Positions 1 through 7,813 are shown, numbered from the stretch's first letter. The stretch: DNA of 10,991 nucleotides from Bacillota bacterium (GCA_023392395.1 JAEVZE010000104.1:1-10991); one strand, 5' to 3'. Notes: a model not told the origin generated them from the letters alone. A program made the numbers and translations.

Positions 1-206
1 CTGACCAGATTGCCCCGGTCGATGACCTTTTCAAAATTGCCCCATTGAATGCCGGAGGAGGGCCAGGACAAGCGCATCAGCTTGGCCTCGCCGCTGGTCT
101 TGAGCGCGTTGACCACGATGATCGCAAAGGGCACCAGCACGATCACGCACAAAATCAGCGCGATCAGTTGTTTCCCGGCGCCCAATAGTTGTTTTTTTCG
201 CTTCAC
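1..206 (-). CDS. MalG-type sugar ABC transporter permease, N-terminal part (cut by window edge)
   Basis: The first 68 residues of an inner permease subunit of a carbohydrate ABC importer are visible; the rest lies beyond the left edge. The start is GTG at 206-204, which overlaps the TGA stop of the preceding permease gene (GTGA overlap), a sign of translational coupling. The fragment opens with a basic stretch (KRKKQ), then one hydrophobic membrane segment at about residues 13-32, then an extracytoplasmic stretch with a WGNFEKV-like motif typical of the MalG/UgpE subunit. Order in the operon (binding protein, MalF-type, then MalG-type permease) supports this call. The EAA loop that would contact the ATPase is not in the window, and no ATPase gene is seen here. 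In many Firmicutes a shared MsmX-type ATPase serves such importers; that this applies here is inference. Confidence 0.85.
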   Translation of the reverse strand, partial: MKRKKQLLGAGKQLIALILCVIVLVPFAIIVVNALKTSGEAKLMRLSWPSSGIQWGNFEKVIDRGNLV

Positions 207-1075
207 GCTTCCACCGCCTTTGAAAGCATCGCCCGGATCACAAAGAAGCCGACGACGCACAAAAGGAGAAATTGCAGCGTGGACAGCGCCGACGCCATCG
301 CCAGGTTCCCGCTTCCGATTTCCGTAAAGATGGCGGTGGCCACCACCTCGGTCATGCGGCCGGGGCCGCCGTTGGTCAGCGCGTAGATGACGTCAAAGAC
401 TTTCAGGCCATAGGTCAGGCCGAAGACGATGTTGATCATGATCGCGGGCGTCAGCATCGGCAGCGTGATGTGGATCAGCCGCTGGAAGAAGTTGGCGCCG
501 TCGATCTCGCCCGCCTCGTAGTAGTAACCGGGGATCGACTGCAGCCCGGCGATGAAGATGGTCATCACGTAGCCCACGCCGCGCCACGCGTCCACAAAGA
601 AGATGGACGGCCACACCCATTTGGGGTCGGCCAGCCACTTCTGGGCCCAGGAGGTCAGGCCCACGCCCTTTAGTACCACGTTGATCAGGCCGTTTCGCGG
701 GGACATCATCGCCTGGAAGATCAGGCAGACCACCAGAGTGGACAGGATGTAGGGGAAGAACATGACGCTACGGTAGACGTTCATGCCCCGCATGTTGCTG
801 ACCAGCATCAGCGCCAGGAACAGCGCGGGGACGATTTTGACGATGTTGGAGACCACGGTGAACATCAGCGTGTTCCAGATGTAGTGCAGGTAGGGCTTGT
901 TGGAGATGAAGATGTTTTTGAAGTTTGCCAGGCCGACGAAGTTCACGTCAGCGGTGTAGCGGTTCCAGTCGGTGAACGAGTAGCCCACGCCCACCAGGCT
1001 GGGGTAGATGTACAATAGCGTATACAGAATGAGCGCCGGGACCACGAAGTACAGCGGATACACTTTTTTTTGCAT
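203..1075 (-). CDS. MalF/UgpA-type sugar ABC transporter permease
   Basis: This 290-residue integral membrane protein would form one half of the translocation channel of a carbohydrate importer (binding-protein-dependent transport family, MetI-like fold). Visible hydrophobic segments lie at about residues 7-29, 70-93, 105-124, 157-178, 210-229 and 263-283. The cytoplasmic EAA loop is clear at 187-206 (EAGEIDGANFFQRLIHITLP), the docking site for the ATPase, followed by the family motif TNGGPG at 234-239. The ATG start at 1075-1073 has a GGAGG six bases upstream. Its length is normal for the family. It follows the binding-protein gene after an 81-bp gap that holds a strong hairpin, and overlaps the next permease by 4 bp. 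The substrate cannot be read from sequence; an oligosaccharide or sugar derivative is likely. Confidence 0.95.
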   Translation of the reverse strand: MQKKVYPLYFVVPALILYTLLYIYPSLVGVGYSFTDWNRYTADVNFVGLANFKNIFISNKPYLHYIWNTLMFTVVSNIVKIVPALFLALMLVSNMRGMNVYRSVMFFPYILSTLVVCLIFQAMMSPRNGLINVVLKGVGLTSWAQKWLADPKWVWPSIFFVDAWRGVGYVMTIFIAGLQSIPGYYYEAGEIDGANFFQRLIHITLPMLTPAIMINIVFGLTYGLKVFDVIYALTNGGPGRMTEVVATAIFTEIGSGNLAMASALSTLQFLLLCVVGFFVIRAMLSKAVEA

Positions 1076-1107
1076 GCCGGGCCTCCATTCGCGGATGGTA
1101 GACGATA

Positions 1108-1133
1108 GGGGACGAGGGCTGGCCCTCGTCCCC
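1108..1133. other. 12-bp intercistronic hairpin between binding-protein and permease genes
   Basis: Perfect inverted repeat: arms 1108-1119 (GGGGACGAGGGC) and 1122-1133 (GCCCTCGTCCCC) around a 2-base centre. It lies in the gap between the stop of the binding-protein gene and the Shine-Dalgarno of the first permease gene. On the minus strand it is followed by TATCGTCTACC, not by a T tract, so it is not a standard Rho-independent terminator. Such hairpins after a binding-protein gene commonly protect the upstream mRNA or partly block read-through, giving more binding protein than permease. That role is inferred. Confidence 0.75.
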
Positions 1134-1156
1134 CAAGATCGATACCTGTTAGAGTG

Positions 1157-2437
1157 CTATTGCCAGTTCGCGTCGCCCTGCGCCTTGGCCATCGTGGCGC
1201 GGCGCTCGTCGATGGAAGAACACACCTGCTCGGGGGTCATCTCGCCCAGGTACAGGCTGGTCAGGTCCTTGCAGTACTCCATCCACTGGTCGTTGAAGTA
1301 CTTGACGCGGTTCTGGAACACCACGCCGTAGTCTTTTTCGGTCAGGGAGGACATGAGTTCCTTCTCGGCGTCGGAGTAGTGCTGGGTGACGCCCGCGGCG
1401 TCGGTCACGTCCAAGGTGGTCCAGCCGTCCGCCACGTGGTCCAGCTTGTACTGCAGGTTCTCGGGCTTCATCAGGAAGGAGAAGTAGGCCTTGACCTGAT
1501 CCGGGTATTTGGTGTTGGCGCTGGCAAACTTCGCCGGGCCGTAGGGGTCGGACTGGGAGGTGTGGTTGTCCAGCAGGGGGATCAGGAACATGCCGAACTC
1601 ATCCTTGCAGTCCGGGTAGTCACGCTTGATGGCTTCGATGTTGCCCATGCCCACCACCATCGCGCACTCGCGGTTCACCAGCACTTCGTTGGTGTCGTTG
1701 CCGATGTTGGAGATGTAGTCGTCGCCGTAGTAGCCCAGGTCCACCAATTCCTTGGCCTGCTTGAGCGCATCCAGGAACGGGGTTTCCTTCAGCGTGATCT
1801 TGTTGGTATTGAGCTTTTCGATGACGTCCGGCATTAACTGCTCGATGCGGCCGCCCACGTGGCAGACGATCAGGCCCTGGTGCCAGCCGTCCGCGATGTA
1901 CTCGTAGACCGGGGTGACGCCGGAATCCTTGATCTTCTGGCAGACCGCCTTGAAGGCCTCAAAGGTGGTGGGCACTTCCAGGCCCAGTTCCTTGAAGAGC
2001 GTTTTGTTGTAGATGAAGGGGAAGGAGATGGACTTGTTCCAGATGGCCTGGCCGTAGAGCTTGCCGTCGTAGCTGACCGCTTCGACGCGGGCAGCGGGCA
2101 TCAGCTTTTCCCACTCGGCGCCGGACATGTCCAGGCAGTTCTTCGCCGGGTCCAGTTCGCCGTAGATGTTCAGCGGGCTGGCCTGGATCCAGAAGATGTC
2201 GGGCGCTTCGCCCGCGTTGAGCTTGGTCTTGAGCAGGTCGTGGTGCTGATCCGCCGGCACGATCTGAAATTCGATCCGGGTACCGGTTTCTTCAAAGAAC
2301 TTCTCCGCCAGGTACTCGTCGGCCTCGTCCGTCCAGCCGCTGGATACCTGCATGGTCAGGGTGATGTTCTCGGCCCACGCGGCCATTGGCGTAAGCATCA
2401 GGACCGCGCAAACCAGCATAGCGAGCAGCTTCTTCAT
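1157..2437 (-). CDS. Extracellular sugar-binding protein of ABC importer
   Basis: A 426-residue solute-binding protein of the MalE/UgpB type (SBP family 1). It should capture a sugar outside the membrane and deliver it to the two permeases encoded downstream. Residues 1-22 form a Sec signal peptide: KK, a hydrophobic core, then AWA before the likely cut at A22-E23. The mature part starts ENITLTMQVSSGW and contains KLNAGEAPDIFWIQ (about 73-85), the usual early hinge region of this family; length is typical. The ATG at 2437 has AGGAGGG just upstream. The Cys at position 10 does not sit in a proper lipobox (V at -1, and too close to the N-terminus), so lipid anchoring is not predicted, which is unusual in a monoderm Firmicute. 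First gene of the operon, divergent from the kinase gene. Confidence 0.94.
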   Translation of the reverse strand: MKKLLAMLVCAVLMLTPMAAWAENITLTMQVSSGWTDEADEYLAEKFFEETGTRIEFQIVPADQHHDLLKTKLNAGEAPDIFWIQASPLNIYGELDPAKNCLDMSGAEWEKLMPAARVEAVSYDGKLYGQAIWNKSISFPFIYNKTLFKELGLEVPTTFEAFKAVCQKIKDSGVTPVYEYIADGWHQGLIVCHVGGRIEQLMPDVIEKLNTNKITLKETPFLDALKQAKELVDLGYYGDDYISNIGNDTNEVLVNRECAMVVGMGNIEAIKRDYPDCKDEFGMFLIPLLDNHTSQSDPYGPAKFASANTKYPDQVKAYFSFLMKPENLQYKLDHVADGWTTLDVTDAAGVTQHYSDAEKELMSSLTEKDYGVVFQNRVKYFNDQWMEYCKDLTSLYLGEMTPEQVCSSIDERRATMAKAQGDANWQ

Positions 2438-2471
2438 GGACAGCCCTCCTCAATTGAATGGATCCTACCCG

Positions 2472-2477
2472 ATTATA
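2472..2477 (-). promoter_or_regulatory. Likely -10 box of the sugar ABC operon
   Basis: On the minus strand this reads TATAAT, a perfect -10 hexamer, about 35 bases upstream of the ATG at 2437 with the AGGAGGG site in between. No good -35 hexamer lies 16-18 bases upstream (AGAATT or a neighbouring frame). This fits a promoter that depends on an activator, for which the adjacent AraC-type regulator is the natural candidate. Confidence 0.6.
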
Positions 2478-2505
2478 GGACAATCTGATCAAAAAATTCT
2501 ATGCA

Positions 2506-2536
2506 TTTGATTAAAAAACCAATAGCACAAATCAAA
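2506..2536. promoter_or_regulatory. Candidate operator: inverted repeat in the divergent promoter region
   Basis: TTTGATT at 2506-2512 and its exact complement AATCAAA at 2530-2536, centres 24 bp apart, sit in the AT-rich gap between the ABC operon and the kinase gene. A TGATCA palindrome at 2486-2491 is close by. Position suggests binding of the response regulator between the two -10 boxes. In AT-rich DNA short repeats arise by chance, so confidence is low. Confidence 0.3.
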
Positions 2537-2545
2537 CATTCATCC

Positions 2546-2551
2546 TATAAT
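2546..2551 (+). promoter_or_regulatory. Likely -10 box of the two-component system genes
   Basis: TATAAT, 23 bases upstream of the GTG start at 2575, with the GGGAGG ribosome binding site at 2561-2566. The bases 16-18 upstream (AGCACA or TAGCAC) are a poor -35 box. The preceding TCC matches the sequence before the opposing -10 box, so both divergent promoters share TCCTATAAT. Confidence 0.55.
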
Positions 2552-2574
2552 TCAAGGGAAGGGAGGTTGAGAAC

Positions 2575-4332
2575 GTGCGCATCGCCAATAGGCTGTTTCT
2601 GTGGTTCGCCGTTTTGACAGTTTTCGTAGCGCTGTCGGTGTTCTCGTGCCTCTACTTCGCGGTGCGCCCCTCACTGCAGCGCGCGGCCTACGCGGCGCTT
2701 GAGGAGAGCGCCCGGGGGGACCAACGCGCCGTCGAGCAGGCGGTTTCCACCGCCAACGCGGTATCGGTCAACGTCACCTATTCCCAGAAGATACGGGTGG
2801 CAATGCAAAAGCTCAACCACAACGGCGCGCTGACTCACCTGGAGCTTCTCGATGCCGCGGACCAACTGGTGGCCATCAACGGCACGATGTTCCCGGTGAT
2901 CCAGATCCGCCTGTACCCCGAGAACGGGCTGATGCTGGCTTCCGGCATGATCAACGGCCAGTACGCCTTCGCCCGGGACAAGCTGCCCTGGCTAACGCAG
3001 GTGATGGCGGCGGACGGGTCCAAGGTGCTATCCGCCCCCTACCGCGATTCTTCGCTGTCCAAGCGGGGCTACGTCATCGCGTTGCGCCGGGCGTTCAAGC
3101 TGAGTTCCCGCCAGGCGGTGGGCGTGGTGGAGGTGGTGCTGGACGCCCAGAGCGCGTTCAGCGCGCTCAGCGCGGAGCCCTCATCGTCCACGTACCTGTT
3201 GGACGCGGACGGCGGCGTGCTGTATCCCTTCGGCGGGTCACTGGATGAAGATGTCATCCGGCGGGTCACGATAGGATCGGACGCGGGCATCGCGGAAGCG
3301 GTAAAAGGGGAGAAACCTGTGCTCGCCGCGTGGCGCAGGTCCGACGGGACGAAATGGACGATCGTGACCGTACGCGCGCGCGACGAAGTGCTCAGGCCGC
3401 TTACCCAGATGATGCTTCTGACGCTGGGCATCACGGCGGCGCTCCTGTTCGTCGTGCTAATCCTTTCTTACATTCTGTCCCGCCAGATTACCCGGCCCAT
3501 CGGCCGCCTGGCCGCACGGATGCGCGCGTTTTCGCTTCAGAGCGGCGAGACGCACCAGAGCGAGGCCAGCGGCATCGACGAACTGGCGGCGCTGGACGGG
3601 GCGTTCGAGCATCTGAAGGGAGATCTGTCCCATTCGGTGCAGGACCTTTTGCAGGCGCGGGAGCGGGAGCTGGAATCCCGTATGATGGCGCTGCAGTCCC
3701 AGATGAACCCGCACTTTTTGCACAATGCGCTGGGCAACCTGCAGGCGCTGATGGAAATGGGGGAGACCGGCCGAGCCGCCCGGATGATCGACGGCATGAG
3801 CCGGATGCTTCGCTACGTGGCGTCGGACGAGAATCCGGTGGTCCCGCTCTCGGATGAAATGAAGCACGCGGAGGATTACATGGCGCTGATGCGGGTGCGC
3901 TTCGGAGACAAGCTGTGCTTTGAATTGGAGCGGGGTGATCTGCCGGATGATGTGGGCGTGCCCAAGCTGTCGATCCAGCCGCTGCTCGAAAACGCGGCCA
4001 AGTATGGCTGCAGCGGGAAGCCGCCGTGGCGGGTCAGGCTGGCGCTTTCCAGGTACCAGGACGGCTGGAGGGCCGATGTGACCGACGACGGCGCGGGCTT
4101 TGATCAGAAGACGCTTACGAGCCTTCTGGAAGGCGTGGAGCGCATCCGGCGCACGGGCGTACTGCCGTCGCTCAAGATCGACGGGATGGGGCTACTCAAC
4201 ATTGCGATGCGGCTGAACCTGTACCAGGGCGGTGATTTCCTGTTTCACATACAAAATCTGGATGGCGGAGGCTGCGTCGTGAGCGTTGGCAGCCCCCGCG
4301 CGCGAAGGGCGGAGCGCGATGAAAATGGATGA
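2575..4332 (+). CDS. YesM-type sensor histidine kinase
   Basis: A 585-residue membrane kinase that would sense an extracellular signal and phosphorylate the response regulator encoded directly after it. Order of parts: membrane segment about 8-30; extracytoplasmic sensor region about 31-277 (double-Cache-like size); second membrane segment about 278-300; HAMP linker about 301-355; the His_kinase (PF06580) core with LQSQMNPHFLHNAL, phospho-acceptor His380; then an ATPase domain with the N box IQPLLENAAKYG (467-478), DDGAGF (504-509) and GMGLLNIAMRLNLY (537-550). All key residues are present. The start is GTG, with GGGAGG nine bases upstream. It overlaps the regulator gene by 14 bp, so the two are coupled. 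Divergence from a sugar ABC operon is the classic arrangement for YesMN-type control of carbohydrate uptake. Confidence 0.95.
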   Translation: MRIANRLFLWFAVLTVFVALSVFSCLYFAVRPSLQRAAYAALEESARGDQRAVEQAVSTANAVSVNVTYSQKIRVAMQKLNHNGALTHLELLDAADQLVAINGTMFPVIQIRLYPENGLMLASGMINGQYAFARDKLPWLTQVMAADGSKVLSAPYRDSSLSKRGYVIALRRAFKLSSRQAVGVVEVVLDAQSAFSALSAEPSSSTYLLDADGGVLYPFGGSLDEDVIRRVTIGSDAGIAEAVKGEKPVLAAWRRSDGTKWTIVTVRARDEVLRPLTQMMLLTLGITAALLFVVLILSYILSRQITRPIGRLAARMRAFSLQSGETHQSEASGIDELAALDGAFEHLKGDLSHSVQDLLQARERELESRMMALQSQMNPHFLHNALGNLQALMEMGETGRAARMIDGMSRMLRYVASDENPVVPLSDEMKHAEDYMALMRVRFGDKLCFELERGDLPDDVGVPKLSIQPLLENAAKYGCSGKPPWRVRLALSRYQDGWRADVTDDGAGFDQKTLTSLLEGVERIRRTGVLPSLKIDGMGLLNIAMRLNLYQGGDFLFHIQNLDGGGCVVSVGSPRARRAERDENG

Positions 4333-5089
4333 GCACTTTTATAGGGTCGTCCTGTGCGAGGACGAGCCGCTGCTGCTGGAACGGCTGCGCCGGATGATCG
4401 AGGGGATCGAAAGCGGCTTTACGGTGGTCGGCGCGGCAGAGAACGGCCGGGAGGCGCTGGCCGCGCTGGCTGAAACCGGCGCGGACCTTCTGATCACCGA
4501 CATCCGGATGCCGGTGATGGACGGGATCGAGCTGATCCAGAAGCTGCAGGAAGAACAGCCCAGACTTGAATGCATGTTGATCAGCGGGTATGGTGACTTC
4601 GAGTACGCCCGCACGGCGCTTCGGCTGGGCGTGTGCGAATACCTGCTTAAGCCAGTTCCGGAAGAGGAGTTGAAAAAGGCGCTAAAGCGCATCCGGGAGC
4701 GGCTGGACGAGCGGCGCGGCCAGATCAAGACCTCGCTGGCGTCCCCGCCGGACGCCTCCGCCGACAACGTGATCGAGCAGCTGGGCGTCTACATCCGGGA
4801 GCATGCCTTTGAGGAGATTTCCTTCTCCGAGCTGATCGCGGGGACCAACTACCATCCCAACTACGTATCCAGGCTGTTCAGCAAGCGTTTCGGCGCGCCG
4901 CCGCAGCGCTACCAGATCGTGCAGCGGATGAACGAGGCCAAGCGCCTTTTGATGCTGCTGCCGGAGGAGCCGGTGCGGCGCATCGCGCAGCGCGTCGGCT
5001 ACCCAGACCAGAACTACTTTGCCCGCGTGTTCCGGCAAACCACAGGCGTCAGCCCGCAGCGGTTCCGCAGGGAGCGGGGCAGTTCCTGA
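4319..5089 (+). CDS. AraC-type response regulator (YesN-like)
   Basis: A 256-residue cytoplasmic DNA-binding response regulator. The receiver domain spans about 9-125: acidic pocket E14/D15, phospho-acceptor D61 in LLITDIRMPVMDG, S89 and K111 (LLKPVP). A short linker leads to a C-terminal pair of AraC-type helix-turn-helix motifs at about 150-250, ending in VGYPDQNYFARVFRQTTGVSPQRFR, the family signature. It is about half the size of B. subtilis-type YesN proteins, lacking their central region, but compact versions are common. Start choice: ATG 4319 (GGAG four bases upstream) or ATG 4325 (ten bases); I chose 4319, which overlaps the kinase gene by 14 bp. Partner of the upstream kinase; its likely target is the divergent ABC operon promoter. 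Confidence 0.93.
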   Translation: MKMDEHFYRVVLCEDEPLLLERLRRMIEGIESGFTVVGAAENGREALAALAETGADLLITDIRMPVMDGIELIQKLQEEQPRLECMLISGYGDFEYARTALRLGVCEYLLKPVPEEELKKALKRIRERLDERRGQIKTSLASPPDASADNVIEQLGVYIREHAFEEISFSELIAGTNYHPNYVSRLFSKRFGAPPQRYQIVQRMNEAKRLLMLLPEEPVRRIAQRVGYPDQNYFARVFRQTTGVSPQRFRRERGSS

Positions 5090-5161
5090 GACGGCGGCCG
5101 TTACGCCATGCCCATGAAGGCCTTTTGCGCACCGACCAGTTATTGACGCTAAAAGAAAATC

Positions 5162-5204
5162 AAGTGCAGAGCGATGATGAACCGCTCTGCACTTCTTCTT
5201 TCTT
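5162..5204. terminator. Bidirectional Rho-independent terminator between convergent genes
   Basis: Perfect 12-bp stem (arms 5162-5173 AAGTGCAGAGCG and 5183-5194) with a 9-base loop. On the plus strand it is followed by CTTCTTTCTTAT and on the minus strand by GATTTTCTTTTA, so both directions have T-rich tails. It lies between the plus-strand regulator gene and the minus-strand fusion gene and can end both transcripts. Confidence 0.85.
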
Positions 5205-5222
5205 ATACCCTTTGTGTGGGGT

Positions 5223-5271
5223 CAAGGGGGATTCAATCCCCCTTGCAGGGGTCCGGGGGCAGCGCCTCCGG
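5223..5271. repeat. Two adjacent G/C-rich palindromes in the 3' intergenic region
   Basis: First palindrome: 5223-5233 (CAAGGGGGATT), one central base, and its exact complement 5235-5245. Second: 5253-5260 (CCGGGGGC), a 3-base loop, and 5264-5271 (GCCTCCGG), with one G-T pair on the plus strand. They sit between the bidirectional terminator and the end of the fusion gene. The tidy tandem arrangement suggests a dispersed intergenic palindrome of the kind found in many copies in GC-rich Clostridia. Only one copy is seen in the window, so its repeat nature is inferred. Confidence 0.55.
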
Positions 5272-5296
5272 CGTTCTTCCGCCTCTTCCCTTCCGC

Positions 5297-7813
5297 TTAT
5301 GCCGTCTCGATCTTGCCAGCGGCGGTCAGCCCCAGCTTTTCGGTGGCAGCCTCGCGCATCTTGTACTTCAGGATCTTGCCGGCGGCGTTCATCGGGAACT
5401 CGTTCACAAAGTCGAAGTAGCGGGGGCACTTGTGCTTGGCCATGTGGCTGAGGCAGTACTCCTTGAGTTCCTCGACGGTGACGGTGACGCCTTCCTTCAG
5501 GACGACCTCCGCCATGATCTCCTCGCCGTACTGCTTGTCCGGCACGCCGATCACCTGCACGTCCTTGACCGCCGGATGGGTGTAGAGGAACTCCTCGATC
5601 TCCTTGGGGTAGATGTTCTCGCCGCCGCGGATGATCATGTCCTTGATGCGGCCGGTAATCTTGAAGTTGCCGTCCGGGAGCCTGCGCGCAAGATCGCCCG
5701 AGTGCAGCCAGCCCTCCGAATCGATGACGGCGGCGGTGGCTTCCGGCATCTTGTAGTAGCCCTTCATGATGTTGTAGCCGCGGGCGCAGAATTCGCCGTC
5801 TACGTTGTCCGGCAGCTCCTCGCCGGTCTCCGGGTCCACGATCTTGCATTCGACCGCGAACATCGCGCCTCCCACGGTGGAGACACGGGTTTCCACGGAG
5901 TCGGTGGTCTTGGACATCGTGGTCGCGGGGGAAGCCTCGGTCTGTCCGTAGGTGATGCAGATCTCATCCATGTGCATCTTGTCCAGCACCTCGCGCATGA
6001 CCTTGACTGGACAGGGGCTGCCCGCCATGATGCCGGTGCGAATGTGCGTAAAGTCGGTCTTCTCGAAGTCCGGGTGCTCCAGCATCGCGATGAACATCGT
6101 GGGCACGCCGTGGAAGGCGGTGATCTTCTCCCGGTTGATGCAGTCCAGCGACACGCGGGGCGAGAAGTAGGGGATCGGGCTCATGGTGGTGCCGTGGGTC
6201 ATGGAGGCGGTCATCGCCAGCACCATGCCGAAGCAGTGGAACATCGGCACCTGAATCATGAGTCTGTCGGCGGTCGACAGGTCCATGCAGTCGCCGATGG
6301 CCTTGCCGTTGTTGACCACGTTGTAGTGGGTCAGCATGACGCCCTTGGGGAAGCCCGTGGTGCCGGAGGTGTACTGCATGTTGCACACGTCGTGGGGCCG
6401 GAGGGACCGGGCTCGGGCGGTTACTTCGGAGAGCGGCACGGTTTCGCCCATCTCCATCGCCTCGTCCCAGGTGAAAGCGCCGGGCAGGTCGCACTCGACG
6501 GTGATGACGTTTTTCAGGCGCGGCAGCCGCTTGGAGACGAGCGCGCCGGGCTGGGAAGTTTCAAGCTCCGGGCACAAATCCCGCATGATCTCCACGTAGT
6601 TGGAGTCCTTGTAGCCGGAGATCATCACCAGCGTATGGGTGTCGCTCTGGCGCAGGAGGTACTCGGCTTCGTGGATCTTGTAGGCGGTGTTGACCGTCAC
6701 CAGCACCGCGCCGATCTTGGTGGTGGCCCAGAAGGTGATGAACCACTGGGGCACGTTGGTGGCCCAGATGGCCACATGATCGCCCTTTTCCACGCCCATT
6801 GCGATCAGCGAGCGGGCGAAGGCGTCCACATCGTCCCGGAACTGAGCGTAGGTGCGGGTGTAGTAGTGGGTGGTGTAGCGGAAGGCGTACTGATCGGGGA
6901 ACTCCCGCACCATGTGGTCGAGGACCTCCGGGAAGGTCGCCTCGATCAGGTGCTCCTTCTTCCACACGTACTTGCCGGTGCCGCGGGCGTTCACCTGCAG
7001 CATGTGGCCCTCGAAGTAGGACTGCATGTATTGGGCGAAGTGGGGGAACACGATGCCAGCGTCGGTCAGGTCCGGCGCCCAGCGCTTGACCCACTCCAGC
7101 GACACATAGCCGTCGTAGCCAATGTCCTTGAGCGCGTCCAGCATATCGTAGACGGGCAGGTCGCCCTCGCCCATCATGCGGTAGAGCACCTTGCCGTCCT
7201 TCACGACGGAGTCCTTGGTGTGGGTGTAGCGGATGCGCGAGCCCAAATTCCGAACCGTCTCCCTGGGTGATTCACCCAAGTGCCGGTAGGGGTGGTGCAT
7301 GTCCCACAGCGCCGCGACCGACGGCCGCGCCACCATGTCCAGGAGCTTTGCCAGGCGCTTCGTGTCCGCGTAGACGCCGTTGGTCTCCACCAGAAGCGTC
7401 ACGCCCGCGGGCTCCGCGATGTCCGCAAGCTCGCTCAGAAGGCCGGCCACGTACTCGTCGTCCACCTCGCCCGCCGGAGCCGGGTCCTGATCGCCCAGAA
7501 TGCGGATGTAGGGTGTATTCAGCTTTGCCGCCAGGTCCACGTACTGCCGGATTTCAGAAAGCACCTCGCCCCGCTTCTCCGGGTACTTCAGGCAGCAGCC
7601 GGAGGACAGGCAGGGGATCTCCAGGTGCAGCGAGGTGAGTTTCGCCTTTGTCTTGTCGATCTGCCGCTCGGTGAACGGCGAGGCGGTTGTGGCCATGATG
7701 TTTTGGCCCAGGCCGCGAATCTCGATGCCGTCGAAGTGGAAGTCCTTGGCCATCGCATAGATGTCCATCCAGCCGAAATCGGGGCAGCCCAGGGTAGAAA
7801 ACGCGATCTTCAT
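5297..7813 (-). CDS. Fusion of xylose-isomerase-like TIM barrel and AMP-dependent acyl-CoA synthetase
   Basis: One uninterrupted 838-residue reading frame joins two enzymes. Residues 1 to about 265 resemble sugar-phosphate isomerase/epimerase (xylose-isomerase-like TIM barrel) with a plausible metal site: E143 (VETN), D171 with H173/H174 (WDMHHP), H198 (YTHTKD) and E240 (SLEW). Residues about 285-838 are a full ANL-superfamily acyl-CoA synthetase that activates a carboxylic acid with ATP and then CoA: YTSGTTGFPKG (481-491), YGQTEASP (622-629), GWLHSGDL (701-708), GRIKDMIIRGGENIYP (721-736) and catalytic Lys813 in AAGKILK. It is closest in feel to medium-chain or FadK/ACSF2-like ligases. The ATG at 7813 follows GGGAGGG; longer in-frame starts fall inside the T-box terminator and are rejected. 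The substrate is unknown. A T-box leader controls it. Confidence 0.92.
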   Translation of the reverse strand: MKIAFSTLGCPDFGWMDIYAMAKDFHFDGIEIRGLGQNIMATTASPFTERQIDKTKAKLTSLHLEIPCLSSGCCLKYPEKRGEVLSEIRQYVDLAAKLNTPYIRILGDQDPAPAGEVDDEYVAGLLSELADIAEPAGVTLLVETNGVYADTKRLAKLLDMVARPSVAALWDMHHPYRHLGESPRETVRNLGSRIRYTHTKDSVVKDGKVLYRMMGEGDLPVYDMLDALKDIGYDGYVSLEWVKRWAPDLTDAGIVFPHFAQYMQSYFEGHMLQVNARGTGKYVWKKEHLIEATFPEVLDHMVREFPDQYAFRYTTHYYTRTYAQFRDDVDAFARSLIAMGVEKGDHVAIWATNVPQWFITFWATTKIGAVLVTVNTAYKIHEAEYLLRQSDTHTLVMISGYKDSNYVEIMRDLCPELETSQPGALVSKRLPRLKNVITVECDLPGAFTWDEAMEMGETVPLSEVTARARSLRPHDVCNMQYTSGTTGFPKGVMLTHYNVVNNGKAIGDCMDLSTADRLMIQVPMFHCFGMVLAMTASMTHGTTMSPIPYFSPRVSLDCINREKITAFHGVPTMFIAMLEHPDFEKTDFTHIRTGIMAGSPCPVKVMREVLDKMHMDEICITYGQTEASPATTMSKTTDSVETRVSTVGGAMFAVECKIVDPETGEELPDNVDGEFCARGYNIMKGYYKMPEATAAVIDSEGWLHSGDLARRLPDGNFKITGRIKDMIIRGGENIYPKEIEEFLYTHPAVKDVQVIGVPDKQYGEEIMAEVVLKEGVTVTVEELKEYCLSHMAKHKCPRYFDFVNEFPMNAAGKILKYKMREAATEKLGLTAAGKIETA

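Noticed and set aside
2396..2410. Lipoprotein signal at Cys10 of the binding protein
   Set aside because: The residue before Cys is Val and the hydrophobic stretch before it is too short for a lipobox.
1154..2488. Two plus-strand open frames (1154-1837 and 1859-2488) opposite the binding-protein gene
   Set aside because: Low-complexity Val/His/Gly-rich translations with no ribosome binding site; the minus strand encodes an obvious binding protein.
5174..7270. Long plus-strand open frame of 698 codons opposite the fusion gene
   Set aside because: Its translation is rich in His, Val, Gly and Arg with no family pattern. It is the antisense shadow of a high-GC coding frame whose minus-strand product has clear enzyme motifs.
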